A stretch of DNA of 64,000 nt from VRUE01 sp963730315 (GTDB lineage Bacteria; Actinomycetota; Thermoleophilia; Solirubrobacterales; 70-9): positions 53,646 to 117,645 of the forward strand of contig CAVSRD010000004.1 of NCBI GenBank assembly GCA_963730315.1, in the 5' to 3' direction. A program made the position numbers and the translations under genes. Position 1 is the stretch's first letter. Each line of letters starts with the position of its first letter. The notes under the pieces were generated by a model, which worked only from the letters and a program-made list of their open reading frames with translations, searched no databases and was not told where the DNA came from. Positions 1 through 9,769 of this stretch are shown here, piece by piece.

Positions 1-739
1 CCATGTCCTCCTCGTGCCCGGGGTCGGCGAGCGCCCCGGCCAGCTCGACCAGCAGCGCCTCCAGTCCAATCCGCAGCTGCAGGGCGGCCTCGCGGCGGCG
101 CCCTGCGTCGAGGTCGGCGCGGGCCCGCAGCAACAGCGTCTCGGAGGCGTCGATCCGCTCCCTCCGCCCGAGTACCGCGGCGATCCGCTCCTGCGGACGC
201 AGCTTCTCCTGCCGCCGCTGCCGTCGTGAGCCAGAGCCGCTTCCCAGGTCGACCTCGCGCGCCGCGCTGAAGCGGCCCGCGGCGACCTCCTTGCCGGTGC
301 CGTAGCCGATCCGCACCGTCGTCGCACGCTCCGCGCCGGCCTCGGCGAAACGGGGGTCGGCGCTGGACGCGGCGTGAGCGTGCAGCGCGCGGTTGAGCAG
401 CTCGATCCCCTCGGCGACGATCCCCTCGAGGGGCCCATCGGAGGCAACCGCCTGCTCGAGCCAGCGCGCCGCCTCCCGCTCGGCGTCGAATGGATGGTCG
501 GCGCGCACGGCGGTCACCCTGGTGAGTGGCAGGGGCGCGGGCACGGCGTCCGGCTCGGACCGCTTCGGGCGCCGGCGCCGCCGCGCCGCTGCCGGCGGTG
601 CGCCCAGGATTTCGACCACGAGGACGCTCTGCGCCTCGCGCGGGGCGTCCCCGCGGGCCAGGTAGCGCCCCTCCGGGACGGCCAGGGCGCCGGCGAACTC
701 GAACTGCGCAAATCCGAAGAGCTGGGCCAGGCGCCCGAT
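1..739 (-). CDS. Hypothetical protein, 3' end beyond the window
   Basis: The minus-strand frame stays open from about position 739 to the window edge, so the C-terminus is missing. The visible roughly 245 residues hold an N-terminal part that looks folded (GRLAQLFGFAQFEFAGAL), an Arg/Pro-rich linker, and a helical, charged C-terminal part ending in GLEALLVELAGALADP. I recognise no family. There is no ATG, GTG or TTG before the GTG at 619, although protein-like sequence extends upstream to an ATC at 739 that follows TAGGAG; the start is therefore unresolved. It lies 28 bases after the stop of the cell-wall hydrolase gene, in the same direction, so co-transcription is plausible. Confidence 0.45.
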   Translation of the reverse strand, partial: MGRLAQLFGFAQFEFAGALAVPEGRYLARGDAPREAQSVLVVEILGAPPAAARRRRRPKRSEPDAVPAPLPLTRVTAVRADHPFDAEREAARWLEQAVASDGPLEGIVAEGIELLNRALHAHAASSADPRFAEAGAERATTVRIGYGTGKEVAAGRFSAAREVDLGSGSGSRRQRRQEKLRPQERIAAVLGRRERIDASETLLLRARADLDAGRRREAALQLRIGLEALLVELAGALADPGHEEDM

Positions 740-767
740 TCTCCTAGATTCCGGCCCCGTCGCCGGG

Positions 768-3491
768 TCAGTCGCCGTTGCCGCCGCGTGCAGCGCCGCC
801 GCCTGCCGTTCCACTCGACTTGCCCTTGCCGGTCGGCAGCGCGTACTTCGAGGGCCTGGCAGGCACCGTCGGGTTGGAGATTTCCCCGAGCCGCTTGACC
901 AGCCGGTTCCACTTCTCCGGCGACAGCCGGCTGAAGCCCGGTGCGAGGGCGCTCGGGCCGCCGAGCCCGGTCAGGAAGCGGGCCATTTCGCGGCCCCACT
1001 CGGTTTCGGCGCCCTCGTGGTAGGAGGCGTGGCTGAGCGGCACGCCGTTGGTGTCCGCGAACCCCATCTCGATCGAGCCGCCGGCCACGAAGGTGCCGAT
1101 CCGCTCGCCGGCCGAGACCCGCTCGCCGGCGTGCACCGTCGCTTCGATCCCCTCGTAGACGAAGATCACCTGACCGGCGCGCGAGCCGTCGAGCAGCTGG
1201 TAGAGGACGCCGCCGCCTTCCGGCCAGCCCGGCGCGCCGGTCTGCAGGATGCGGGCGTCGCCGACCGCTGCGATCGGTCCCACCCCGGTGAAGTCGACGC
1301 CCTGGTCGATGCGGCCGGGGGTCGCGCTGAGGAAGGGACTGACGTAGGCCGATTCGAAGGCCGGGGAGTAGCCGATGTGGACGTGGTCGTAATGGTCGGG
1401 GAGGGCGAAGCTCGTGGGCCCGGGCAGTTCCTCCAGCGAGATCACCTGGTGGGGGTGCACGGTCCCCTGCAGCGCGAGCACGTCCTTGATCAGGGTGTCG
1501 GTCAGCGTGCCCGGCCCCTGGTGACCGGCGACCGGGACCCCATCGATCGCCGCGATGTCGACCGCGTCGCCGCTGCTGTGCTCGGAGACGTTGCCCGACG
1601 TGGTCAGCGTGCTGTGGCCGCATTTCAGCGAGGTGACGGTCAGATCGAGGCCCTTGGCGGCCAGGTACTCGAGCGCCGCCAGCACCCGCCGGTCGATCTG
1701 CCCGGTGGCGATGTCGGTGCGCCCGCACGCGTAGATGTCGAGGTGCTTGTCGGCGAGGACGCGGCGCTCCAGCGCTTCCTTGGAGAGCAGCAGGACGCCG
1801 CTGACGCCGAGGTTCTGGCCGAACGGGCTCTTGCCGTTGGCGCGGTAGATCGCCGTCGCTTCGAGCAGCTTCCAGCCGTCGAGGATCGGCTTCGGGTCGA
1901 TTCGCGGGGCGCCGCGACCGGCCGGCCGGATCGAGAAGTTGACGTGGGGATCGATTTCGCCCTCGGCCGCCCCGATGCGCGCCAGCACGGTCCCGGCGAT
2001 CACCCTCGACCCGGCCTTGAGGGTGCCGTCGGCGCCGGTTGCGGTCGCCCGGTCCGCTCCTCCCGCCGCCCGTCGCTCGGGGCTGACCCGGTTGGGAAGC
2101 GCGTAAAGCCGCGGGCGGATGTCCTGGCTGTTGACCGGAACGCGCCGTTGCCTGCCGCCGTTGCCGACGACCGAGCGGTGTTCGCGCACGAACCGTCCCA
2201 GCTTCGCGTAGGTGAAGCGGTTGCCGTAGGCGTCCTCGAGCACGATGTATCGACCCAGCTTCCTCGACTTGCCCATCTTCTTGATCACGCCGTCGTTGAC
2301 GGCGACGACCGGGGCGCCCTCGGCGGCGAAGATGTCGATCCCCCGCCGGGTCGGCGAGGAGGAGACGACGTCGGCGGCGCTGCCGTAGGCGGAGCGCTGC
2401 CTGGAGGTGGCCCTGCGGAGCGCGGCGCGGGTGGAGATGTCGTCGGCGTAGCGGGCGTCGGCGGCGACCGGGAAGTGGGCGCCTTCGGTGAGCCCGGTCA
2501 GCGAGCCGACCAGGTTGGCGGGCAGCTTGCCGTAGGCGCGCGCGTAGGTCAGCACCTCCTGCACGTACCAGTCGGCGTGGTTGTAGGCGAAGATCGCCTG
2601 GTAGAGGTGGCTCTGGCCGCCGCTGACCTTCAGGTAGCGGGCTGCTGCGCAGATCGCATCGACGGGGTTGTAGGGGTCCTTGCGGCCGTCGCTGTTGGCG
2701 TCGATACCGTACGTCTTCCAGCTCGAGGGGAGGAACTGCATCCAGCCGAGCGCGCCGGCGCTGGAGGTGCCGAGGTTGGTCCCGAACCCGGTCTCGATCT
2801 TGTTGATCGCGGCGAGCACCTGCCAGGGGATCCCGTACTCGGTCCCGCAGGCCTGGTAGATCGGCAGCAGGAAGGGCGGGATCTCGAAGGAGTCGATCAC
2901 GAAGTTGGGGACCCCGATCGGCGCCGGGCCGAAGGTGGCGACCGTCGTCGACGGGTTGGCCGAGGTCGGGGCGCCGCCGCGGTCGAACCGGGAACCTCCG
3001 TCGCCGCCTTCGGCAAGCGGCTGGTCGCCTGCCGTCGCGCTGGGAGCCCTCAGCCCGCCGCCGCTGCCGGCGCTCGGTTCGCCGAGGCTCTGGTTGCGCT
3101 TCACGCCGCCGCCCCCGGCGGGGGACGCCTGGCTCGCTTCCAGGGTCGTGCCGGCCTGGACGCCTTCGTCGCCCCCGCGCTTGCCGTTCGCCCCCGCTTC
3201 GGGTGCCGCTTCGCCGCCTCCTCTTGCCCCCGGTTCGGGTTCCTCGCTGGGGTCGGATGGCGACGAGCAGTCGGGGTCTTCGAGGTCGACCAGCCCGTCT
3301 CCGTCGTCGTCAACTTCGTTCGAGCAGGCCGGCGTCTGGGCCGGCGGCAGCGCCGGGGCGGTCGGGGTCGTCCCGATCGCCTGTCCGGCCCCGAGCCCGC
3401 TCGTCGGATCGGCCCCGGCCATGCCGACGCCGAGCGCCGTGGCGATCGCGAACCCGGCTAGAGCTGTTGTCAGTGCGAGCTTGTGTCTCAT
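768..3491 (-). CDS. Secreted multidomain cell-wall hydrolase (lytic transglycosylase + LytM-like + M15-like)
   Basis: A 907-residue exported protein, predicted to cut peptidoglycan outside the cell. Residues 1-27 are a signal peptide (MRHKLALTT, hydrophobic core, AGA end). Residues 56-75 are a Cys-flanked DDDGDGLVDLEDPDC repeat of calcium-binding type, followed by a Gly/Pro/Glu linker. Residues about 210-325 are a soluble lytic transglycosylase domain with Glu233 in NKIETGFG and GWMQFLPSSW. Next comes a LytM/M23-like fold (380-540) lacking the usual His-x3-Asp and HxH. An M15/VanY-like segment follows with SEHSSGDAVD and HYDHVHIGY, then a second degenerate M23-like segment. I chose ATG 3491 because it begins the signal peptide; the frame stays open further upstream without a leader-like sequence. 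Confidence 0.85.
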   Translation of the reverse strand: MRHKLALTTALAGFAIATALGVGMAGADPTSGLGAGQAIGTTPTAPALPPAQTPACSNEVDDDGDGLVDLEDPDCSSPSDPSEEPEPGARGGGEAAPEAGANGKRGGDEGVQAGTTLEASQASPAGGGGVKRNQSLGEPSAGSGGGLRAPSATAGDQPLAEGGDGGSRFDRGGAPTSANPSTTVATFGPAPIGVPNFVIDSFEIPPFLLPIYQACGTEYGIPWQVLAAINKIETGFGTNLGTSSAGALGWMQFLPSSWKTYGIDANSDGRKDPYNPVDAICAAARYLKVSGGQSHLYQAIFAYNHADWYVQEVLTYARAYGKLPANLVGSLTGLTEGAHFPVAADARYADDISTRAALRRATSRQRSAYGSAADVVSSSPTRRGIDIFAAEGAPVVAVNDGVIKKMGKSRKLGRYIVLEDAYGNRFTYAKLGRFVREHRSVVGNGGRQRRVPVNSQDIRPRLYALPNRVSPERRAAGGADRATATGADGTLKAGSRVIAGTVLARIGAAEGEIDPHVNFSIRPAGRGAPRIDPKPILDGWKLLEATAIYRANGKSPFGQNLGVSGVLLLSKEALERRVLADKHLDIYACGRTDIATGQIDRRVLAALEYLAAKGLDLTVTSLKCGHSTLTTSGNVSEHSSGDAVDIAAIDGVPVAGHQGPGTLTDTLIKDVLALQGTVHPHQVISLEELPGPTSFALPDHYDHVHIGYSPAFESAYVSPFLSATPGRIDQGVDFTGVGPIAAVGDARILQTGAPGWPEGGGVLYQLLDGSRAGQVIFVYEGIEATVHAGERVSAGERIGTFVAGGSIEMGFADTNGVPLSHASYHEGAETEWGREMARFLTGLGGPSALAPGFSRLSPEKWNRLVKRLGEISNPTVPARPSKYALPTGKGKSSGTAGGGAARGGNGD

Positions 3492-3738
3492 CCGACGGCG
3501 CCTCGATACCCGCGCACGCGGTCCGGTTCCTGCAACCGGCTCGCATCGCCTCTCTCCCCAGGGATCAGGCATACCCACGCTACTGATTCGCGGGTAGACG
3601 CGCAATCCGGGGTGCTGGGCCCCAACACGGCCTTAATCAACGGCGTTCCCATGCCTGTGCTGCGGGAGGATTTCAGCCCCCCCGGATGCGCCGGTTGACA
3701 GCTTGTTTCAGCGTCGCCCCGCCCCGGCGCCGCGGCGG

Positions 3739-3744
3739 TATGGT
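3739..3744 (+). promoter_or_regulatory. -10-like hexamer of a probable leaderless transcript
   Basis: TATGGT ends 8 nt before the ATG at 3753, and no Shine-Dalgarno is visible between them. Position and sequence fit a leaderless start. Confidence 0.4.
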
Positions 3745-3752
3745 TGTCGGCG

Positions 3753-4100
3753 ATGAGCTTGGAGGATCAAGACCAGGAGAGCCTCCGCGCCCGCAGCGAG
3801 CAGGCGATCGGGGAGCTGGCCCAGGCGCTGCTCGACAGCCAGGTGCTGGAGAACGCGGTGGCGGCCGCATTCGGCGCCCGCGAGAAGGCGGTCGAGGCCC
3901 AGCACGCGGCGCTGGCGGCGCTCAACGTTCCGACCGCCGGGGAGGTCGAACGCCTCGAGCGGCGGCTGCGCTCGCTGTCGCAGCGGCTGGAAGAGGTCGA
4001 GGACGAATTCGATCGTGTCTCTCGCGAGCTGGGGGGCCTGCGGCGCCAGCTCGCCGCCGACCGCGCCGAGGAGGAGGCCTCGGAGGCCTCCAAGGGTTAA
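3753..4100 (+). CDS. Small coiled-coil protein, unknown function
   Basis: A 115-residue acidic, entirely helical protein with no signal peptide or membrane segment. Heptad-like Leu/Ala spacing runs through two helices (about 10-55 and 62-105, for example ERLERRLRSLSQRLEEVEDEF), separated by LNVPTAGE, which suggests a helical hairpin or dimer. I recognise no family. The ATG at 3753 was preferred to the in-frame TTG at 3744 because a TATGGT hexamer precedes the ATG by 8 nt. It converges on the phosphorylase-like gene; its stop codon lies inside the perfect palindrome AGGGTTAACCCT (4093-4104). Confidence 0.65.
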   Translation: MSLEDQDQESLRARSEQAIGELAQALLDSQVLENAVAAAFGAREKAVEAQHAALAALNVPTAGEVERLERRLRSLSQRLEEVEDEFDRVSRELGGLRRQLAADRAEEEASEASKG

Positions 4101-4115
4101 CCCTAACCCTCGACT

Positions 4116-4790
4116 TTAGGTTGAAAATACCGAGGAGGCGGCTCGCCCGGCGCTTTTCGCTGCCGCCTCCAGCGGCTCGTCCGCGAGCGCCACGTGCCCG
4201 CCCCCCTCGCTGACTATCAGCACCGCCGCGACGGCGATTCCCAGCTGACGCCCCCGGGCGAGCACGGCGACCGTCTGCATATCGGCCGCCGCGGCAGCCG
4301 GCGGCGCGGCGGCGGCGTCGACGGGCAGCGCGTCGAAGCTCGCAACCGTCGCCGCCCGCGCCTCGCCCCCCAGCTCGTCCTGCAGTCGTTCGAGCAGGAC
4401 GGGGTCCGGCAGTACGGCCTCGCGGCCGGCAACGCCGAAAGCGGCGGCGCTGCCGCCCGCCGCGAGTGCCTCGGCGACGAGCAGCAGCTCGCCCGGTCGT
4501 GAGGCTGGCTCGAGGCCGGCGCAGGTGCCGACCCTCACCGCCCGCCTCACCCCGAGCTCCGCCAGGTCGGCCAGCACGAGGGCGGCGCTCGGCCCGCCCA
4601 TCCCGGTCGCCTGGATCGTCAGCTCGCGGTCGGCGGGGGTCCGTCCAGAGTAGCCCCAGAGCCCACGGGCGTGGTTGCTCATCCGCGGCTTCTCCAGTAG
4701 CTCCTGGGCGAGCAGCAACGACCGCCCGGGGTCGCCGACGAGGATCGCGTCGGAGGCCAGCGGCGTGCTGGGACGAAGCCTGGCGGGCAT
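4116..4790 (-). CDS. Nucleoside phosphorylase-fold protein, divergent
   Basis: A 224-residue protein of the purine nucleoside/uridine phosphorylase superfamily, which cleaves nucleosides to base and ribose 1-phosphate. Family features are ILVGDPGRSLLLAQELLE near the N-terminus (phosphate-binding GDPxR), TGMGGPSAALVLADL (about 62-76) and VRVGTCAGL (about 85-92). The ribose-binding segment reads DMQTVAVLA where the family usually has a Met-Glu pair, and the later VSD position reads VSE, so activity or specificity may differ. The start at ATG 4790 puts the GDP motif at the usual distance from the N-terminus. It is transcribed away from the MerR-cyclase gene. Confidence 0.7.
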   Translation of the reverse strand: MPARLRPSTPLASDAILVGDPGRSLLLAQELLEKPRMSNHARGLWGYSGRTPADRELTIQATGMGGPSAALVLADLAELGVRRAVRVGTCAGLEPASRPGELLLVAEALAAGGSAAAFGVAGREAVLPDPVLLERLQDELGGEARAATVASFDALPVDAAAAPPAAAAADMQTVAVLARGRQLGIAVAAVLIVSEGGGHVALADEPLEAAAKSAGRAASSVFST

Positions 4791-5045
4791 GGCGGCGGCA
4801 TCATTCCACTCGTGAGACAGCGGTGCCGCGGATTTCCTCCAACCGCCTGGAGATCGCCGTGGCGTTTCGAGCCGATCAGGGCCGAGCTGATCGAGAGGGG
4901 GTACGAGGAGGAGGCCCGCGCCCAGCGCGGCGCGCTCCGCTCGTCGTTCGTCCCCGTTTGCCTCTAGCCTCGGCCTGCGTGCAGAGCCGACCAGCCTGGA
5001 TATCCGATTCCTTGCGCAGCAAGCGCGGCGCCGAGCGGGTTTGAG

Positions 5046-6233
5046 ATGGCGGCGGACGAGCGGATCTCGCTGAGCGAGGCGGCGCGACGCTCCGGCGTTT
5101 CGGCCAGCACGCTGAGGCGCTGGGCCTCCGAGCACGTCGTGCCGGTGCGCCGCGGCCGCTGGACCGCCGCCGCCGCCGCGCAGGCGCGGGTGGTGGCGCG
5201 GATGCGGGAGCGAGGGCACTCGTTGGAGGAACTGCGGCGGGCGGGCCGCGAGGGCCGGCTCGCCTTCGGCTTCGTCGAGGAGCTGTTCCCGGGCGCCGAG
5301 GAGCAGTCGACGGTCGAGGAGGTGGCGCGGGAGACCGGCCTCGAGCCGGAGCTGATCGAGCGCATCCTGGTCATTCTCGGCACCCCGCTTGACCGCGAGC
5401 GGCTGCTCAACCCCGACGACGTGAGGGCCCTGCGGCACTGCGCCCGCGTGCTGGCCGCGGGTTTTCCGCTGGTCGCCTTCCTGCAGATCGTCCGCGTCTA
5501 CGCCCAGTCGCTGCGGCGGATCGCCGAGACGGAGGTTCGCCTCTTCCACCTCTTCGTGCACGAACCGATGATTCGCGACGCCCTGCCGGAGCTGGAGATC
5601 GCCGAGGAGATGGGCGAGCTGGCCGCCGACCTCCTGCCGCTGGCGGCGCCGATGACCGAGTACCTGCACACCCGCTACCTGCGCTACTACACCGAACAGG
5701 ACGTGGTCGGCCACATGGAGACCGACCTCGAGGCGCCCGCCCCCGACCTGGGCCAGGTGCCGGTAACGCTCTGCTTCATCGACCTCACCGGCTTCACCCG
5801 CTACACCGAGGAGGAGGGTGACGAGGAGGCGCTCGACGTGGTCGAGAACTTCGTCGAAACGGTCGAAGCAACGCTGCCGGCCGAGGCGACGATCGTGAAG
5901 ACGATCGGCGACGAGGTGATGGTCGTCTCGCCAGACCCAGCGTCGCTGACCGATTGGGCGGTTTCGCTGCTTGAACAGTTTCCGCGCCGCCCGCGGCCTC
6001 GCGTCGGCATCCACCACGCGAGCGCCGTGTTCCGCGACGGCGACTACTTTGGCACCCACGTCAACCTCGTCCATCGCGTCGTCGGCCGCGCCCAGGCGGG
6101 CGAGGTGCTGGTCACCGACCGCGTCGCCGGCACCCTCCAGGGCCGCGGCCTCGACTGCGAGCCGATCGGCGAGGTTCACCTGAGGGGGTTCCCGGAGGCC
6201 ACGCCGCTGTTCATCGTCCGTCGAGCCTCCTGA
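5046..6233 (+). CDS. MerR-type HTH fused to class III adenylate/guanylate cyclase
   Basis: A 395-residue soluble protein with three parts. Residues 5-70 are a MerR-like winged helix (ISLSEAARRSGVSASTLRRW, then ERGHSLEELR). Residues 80-225 are a helical domain resembling the regulatory domain of mycobacterial pH-responsive cyclases. Residues about 238-393 are a class III cyclase domain. The two metal-binding aspartates are visible in FIDLTGFT and KTIGDE, and the transition-state Asn and Arg are in GTHVNLVHRV, so catalysis of cyclic nucleotide formation is plausible. Lys in KTIGD favours ATP over GTP, though I would not rely on that. The combination of DNA-binding and cyclase modules suggests a one-protein link between transcription and second messenger. 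Confidence 0.85.
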   Translation: MAADERISLSEAARRSGVSASTLRRWASEHVVPVRRGRWTAAAAAQARVVARMRERGHSLEELRRAGREGRLAFGFVEELFPGAEEQSTVEEVARETGLEPELIERILVILGTPLDRERLLNPDDVRALRHCARVLAAGFPLVAFLQIVRVYAQSLRRIAETEVRLFHLFVHEPMIRDALPELEIAEEMGELAADLLPLAAPMTEYLHTRYLRYYTEQDVVGHMETDLEAPAPDLGQVPVTLCFIDLTGFTRYTEEEGDEEALDVVENFVETVEATLPAEATIVKTIGDEVMVVSPDPASLTDWAVSLLEQFPRRPRPRVGIHHASAVFRDGDYFGTHVNLVHRVVGRAQAGEVLVTDRVAGTLQGRGLDCEPIGEVHLRGFPEATPLFIVRRAS

Positions 6234-6259
6234 CGGCACGTCCGCGCAACACTTATGGG

Positions 6260-7198
6260 ATGGAAAACGAGGCGATGCTCGAGGCGGTCCGCGAGGACGG
6301 CATGCTGCCGGCCGGGGCGCCGCTCGTCGCGATGCTCTCCGGGGGGAGGGACTCGGTCTGCTTGCTCGACCTGGCAGTGCGGCTGCTCGGCGCCGGGGCG
6401 GTGACCGCGCTGCACGTCAACTACGGGCTGCGCGACGAGTCCGACGCCGACGAGGCCCACTGCGCGGCGCTCTGCGAGCGACTGGGAGTGCGGCTGGAGG
6501 TCGAGCGGCCGCGTCGCCCGGAGGGTCGCGGCAACCTGCAGGCTTGGGCGCGCGACGCTCGCTACGCGGCGGCCGCGCGCCTGGCGCTGGCCGGCGACGG
6601 CTTGATCGCCGCCGGCCACACCGCCGACGATCAGGTCGAGACGATCCTCTATCGGCTCGCTTCCTCGCCCAGCCGCCGCGCCCTGCTCGGGATGCGGCCC
6701 CGGGACGGCAAGCTGGTGCGGCCGCTGCTCGGCTTCACCCGCGAGCAGACCACTGCCTACTGCGAGGAGCGGGGGCTGGCCTGGCGCGACGACCCGAGCA
6801 ACGGCGAGCCCGCCTACGCGCGCAACCGGGTGCGCCACGGGCTGGCGCGGGCGATCGCCGAGGTCCACCCCGCTGCGGCCCGCAACGTGCTGCGTACGGC
6901 GGAGCTGCTGCGCGACGAGGCCGAGGTGCTGGACACGCTGGTCGCCGCCGAGCTCGAAGGTTCGAACGGCTCGCCCCGCAACGCGATCGAGTTGGACCGC
7001 CTCGCCGAGCTGCCGGCGGCGCTGCGCCGGCTGATCGTCCAGCAGCTCGCCGACCGGGCTGCGGGCCGCCCGGTGGCCGGCGCGGCCCGCCACGCCGAGG
7101 AGGTCGCCGCCCTGCGCCGCACCGGCACCGCGATGCTCGACCTAGGCGGCGGGGTGCGGGCGATCGCCGAGCGCGGCGTTCTGCGGGCAGAGCGGTAA
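6260..7198 (+). CDS. tilS: tRNA(Ile)-lysidine synthetase
   Basis: TilS uses ATP and lysine to modify C34 of the CAU-anticodon isoleucine tRNA so that it reads AUA. The PP-loop signature is SGGRDS (residues about 28-33) in VAMLSGGRDSVCLLDLA, and the expected AAGHTADDQVETILYRL follows. The protein has 312 residues, with a short C-terminal region compared with the E. coli enzyme, as in many actinobacteria. The ATG at 6260 is 26 nt after the cyclase gene. The hypoxanthine phosphoribosyltransferase gene begins 11 nt downstream, the same tilS-hpt-ftsH order as in Bacillus. Confidence 0.93.
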   Translation: MENEAMLEAVREDGMLPAGAPLVAMLSGGRDSVCLLDLAVRLLGAGAVTALHVNYGLRDESDADEAHCAALCERLGVRLEVERPRRPEGRGNLQAWARDARYAAAARLALAGDGLIAAGHTADDQVETILYRLASSPSRRALLGMRPRDGKLVRPLLGFTREQTTAYCEERGLAWRDDPSNGEPAYARNRVRHGLARAIAEVHPAAARNVLRTAELLRDEAEVLDTLVAAELEGSNGSPRNAIELDRLAELPAALRRLIVQQLADRAAGRPVAGAARHAEEVAALRRTGTAMLDLGGGVRAIAERGVLRAER

Positions 7199-7201
7199 TA
7201 C
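7196..7201 (+). promoter_or_regulatory. -10-like hexamer before hpt
   Basis: TAATAC overlaps the tilS stop codon and ends 8 nt before the hpt ATG at 7210; there is no Shine-Dalgarno. It may give hpt its own leaderless transcript. Confidence 0.4.
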
Positions 7202-7209
7202 TCGCACCG

Positions 7210-7743
7210 ATGACGATCGGCGAGACCTTGGTCTCCGGCGACGAACTGCAGCGGCGAATCGCCGAGCTGGGGACGGAGATCAGCGAGGATTACGCGGGTC
7301 GCGACCTGTTCATGATCGGCGTCCTGAAGGGCGCCGTGATCTTCCTTGCCGACCTGATGCGGCACCTGACGGTGCCCTGCGAGATCGACTTCATGGCCGT
7401 CTCCAGCTACGGCTCGCAGACGGACTCCTCGGGCGTCGTGAGGATCCTCAAGGACCTGGACGCGCCGATCGAGGGCCGCCATGTGCTGATCGTCGAGGAC
7501 ATCATCGATTCCGGCCTGACGCTCCAGTACCTGATGCGCAATCTCAACGCTCGCGCCCCGGCCTCGCTGGAGGCGTGCGCGCTGCTGACCAAGCCGGACC
7601 GGCTGCGCGTCGACCTCGAGCCGCGCTACGTCGGCTTCCGCATCGCGGACCGCTTCGCGATCGGATACGGCCTCGACTACGCCCAGCGGTACCGCAACCT
7701 CGACTACGTCGCTGCATTGGATGAGCAGGCGGCCAGGCCCTGA
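7210..7743 (+). CDS. hpt: Hypoxanthine phosphoribosyltransferase
   Basis: A 177-residue purine salvage enzyme that joins hypoxanthine or guanine to PRPP, giving IMP or GMP. The PRPP-binding loop VLIVEDIIDSGLT (about 97-109) is intact, and the N-terminal FMIGVLKGAVIFLADL and C-terminal VGFRIADRFAIGYGLDY segments match the family. The length is typical. ATG 7210 was chosen because upstream sequence in this frame belongs to tilS in another frame. It sits between tilS and ftsH, a linkage widely conserved in Gram-positive bacteria. Confidence 0.93.
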   Translation: MTIGETLVSGDELQRRIAELGTEISEDYAGRDLFMIGVLKGAVIFLADLMRHLTVPCEIDFMAVSSYGSQTDSSGVVRILKDLDAPIEGRHVLIVEDIIDSGLTLQYLMRNLNARAPASLEACALLTKPDRLRVDLEPRYVGFRIADRFAIGYGLDYAQRYRNLDYVAALDEQAARP

Positions 7744-7771
7744 AATCGCCCTGGTACGCTGATTTTTCCCT

Positions 7772-9718
<1,947 letters not shown>

Positions 9719-9757
9719 GGGTCGGGGGACGCCCAACGTCCCCACCACCGAGCGGGT

Positions 9758-9763
9758 GATACT
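9758..9763 (+). promoter_or_regulatory. -10-like hexamer before folP
   Basis: GATACT ends 6 nt before the folP ATG at 9770. No ribosome-binding sequence lies between, which fits a leaderless transcript. Confidence 0.4.
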
Positions 9764-9769
9764 CCGCGC

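Noticed and set aside
1017..3461. An 814-codon open frame on the plus strand
   Set aside because: It is the antisense of the cell-wall hydrolase gene, has no recognisable domain and no promoter or ribosome site.
4093..4104. AGGGTTAACCCT palindrome followed by TAACCCT, telomere-like
   Set aside because: It is short, single, and at a convergent gene end; the resemblance to telomere repeats is chance.
4812..4967. A possible 51-residue gene (GTG 4812) containing RFEPIRAELIERGYEEEARAQRG
   Set aside because: The middle looks protein-like, but there is no ribosome site or promoter and the upstream residues are in a different style. It may be a remnant; I did not call it.
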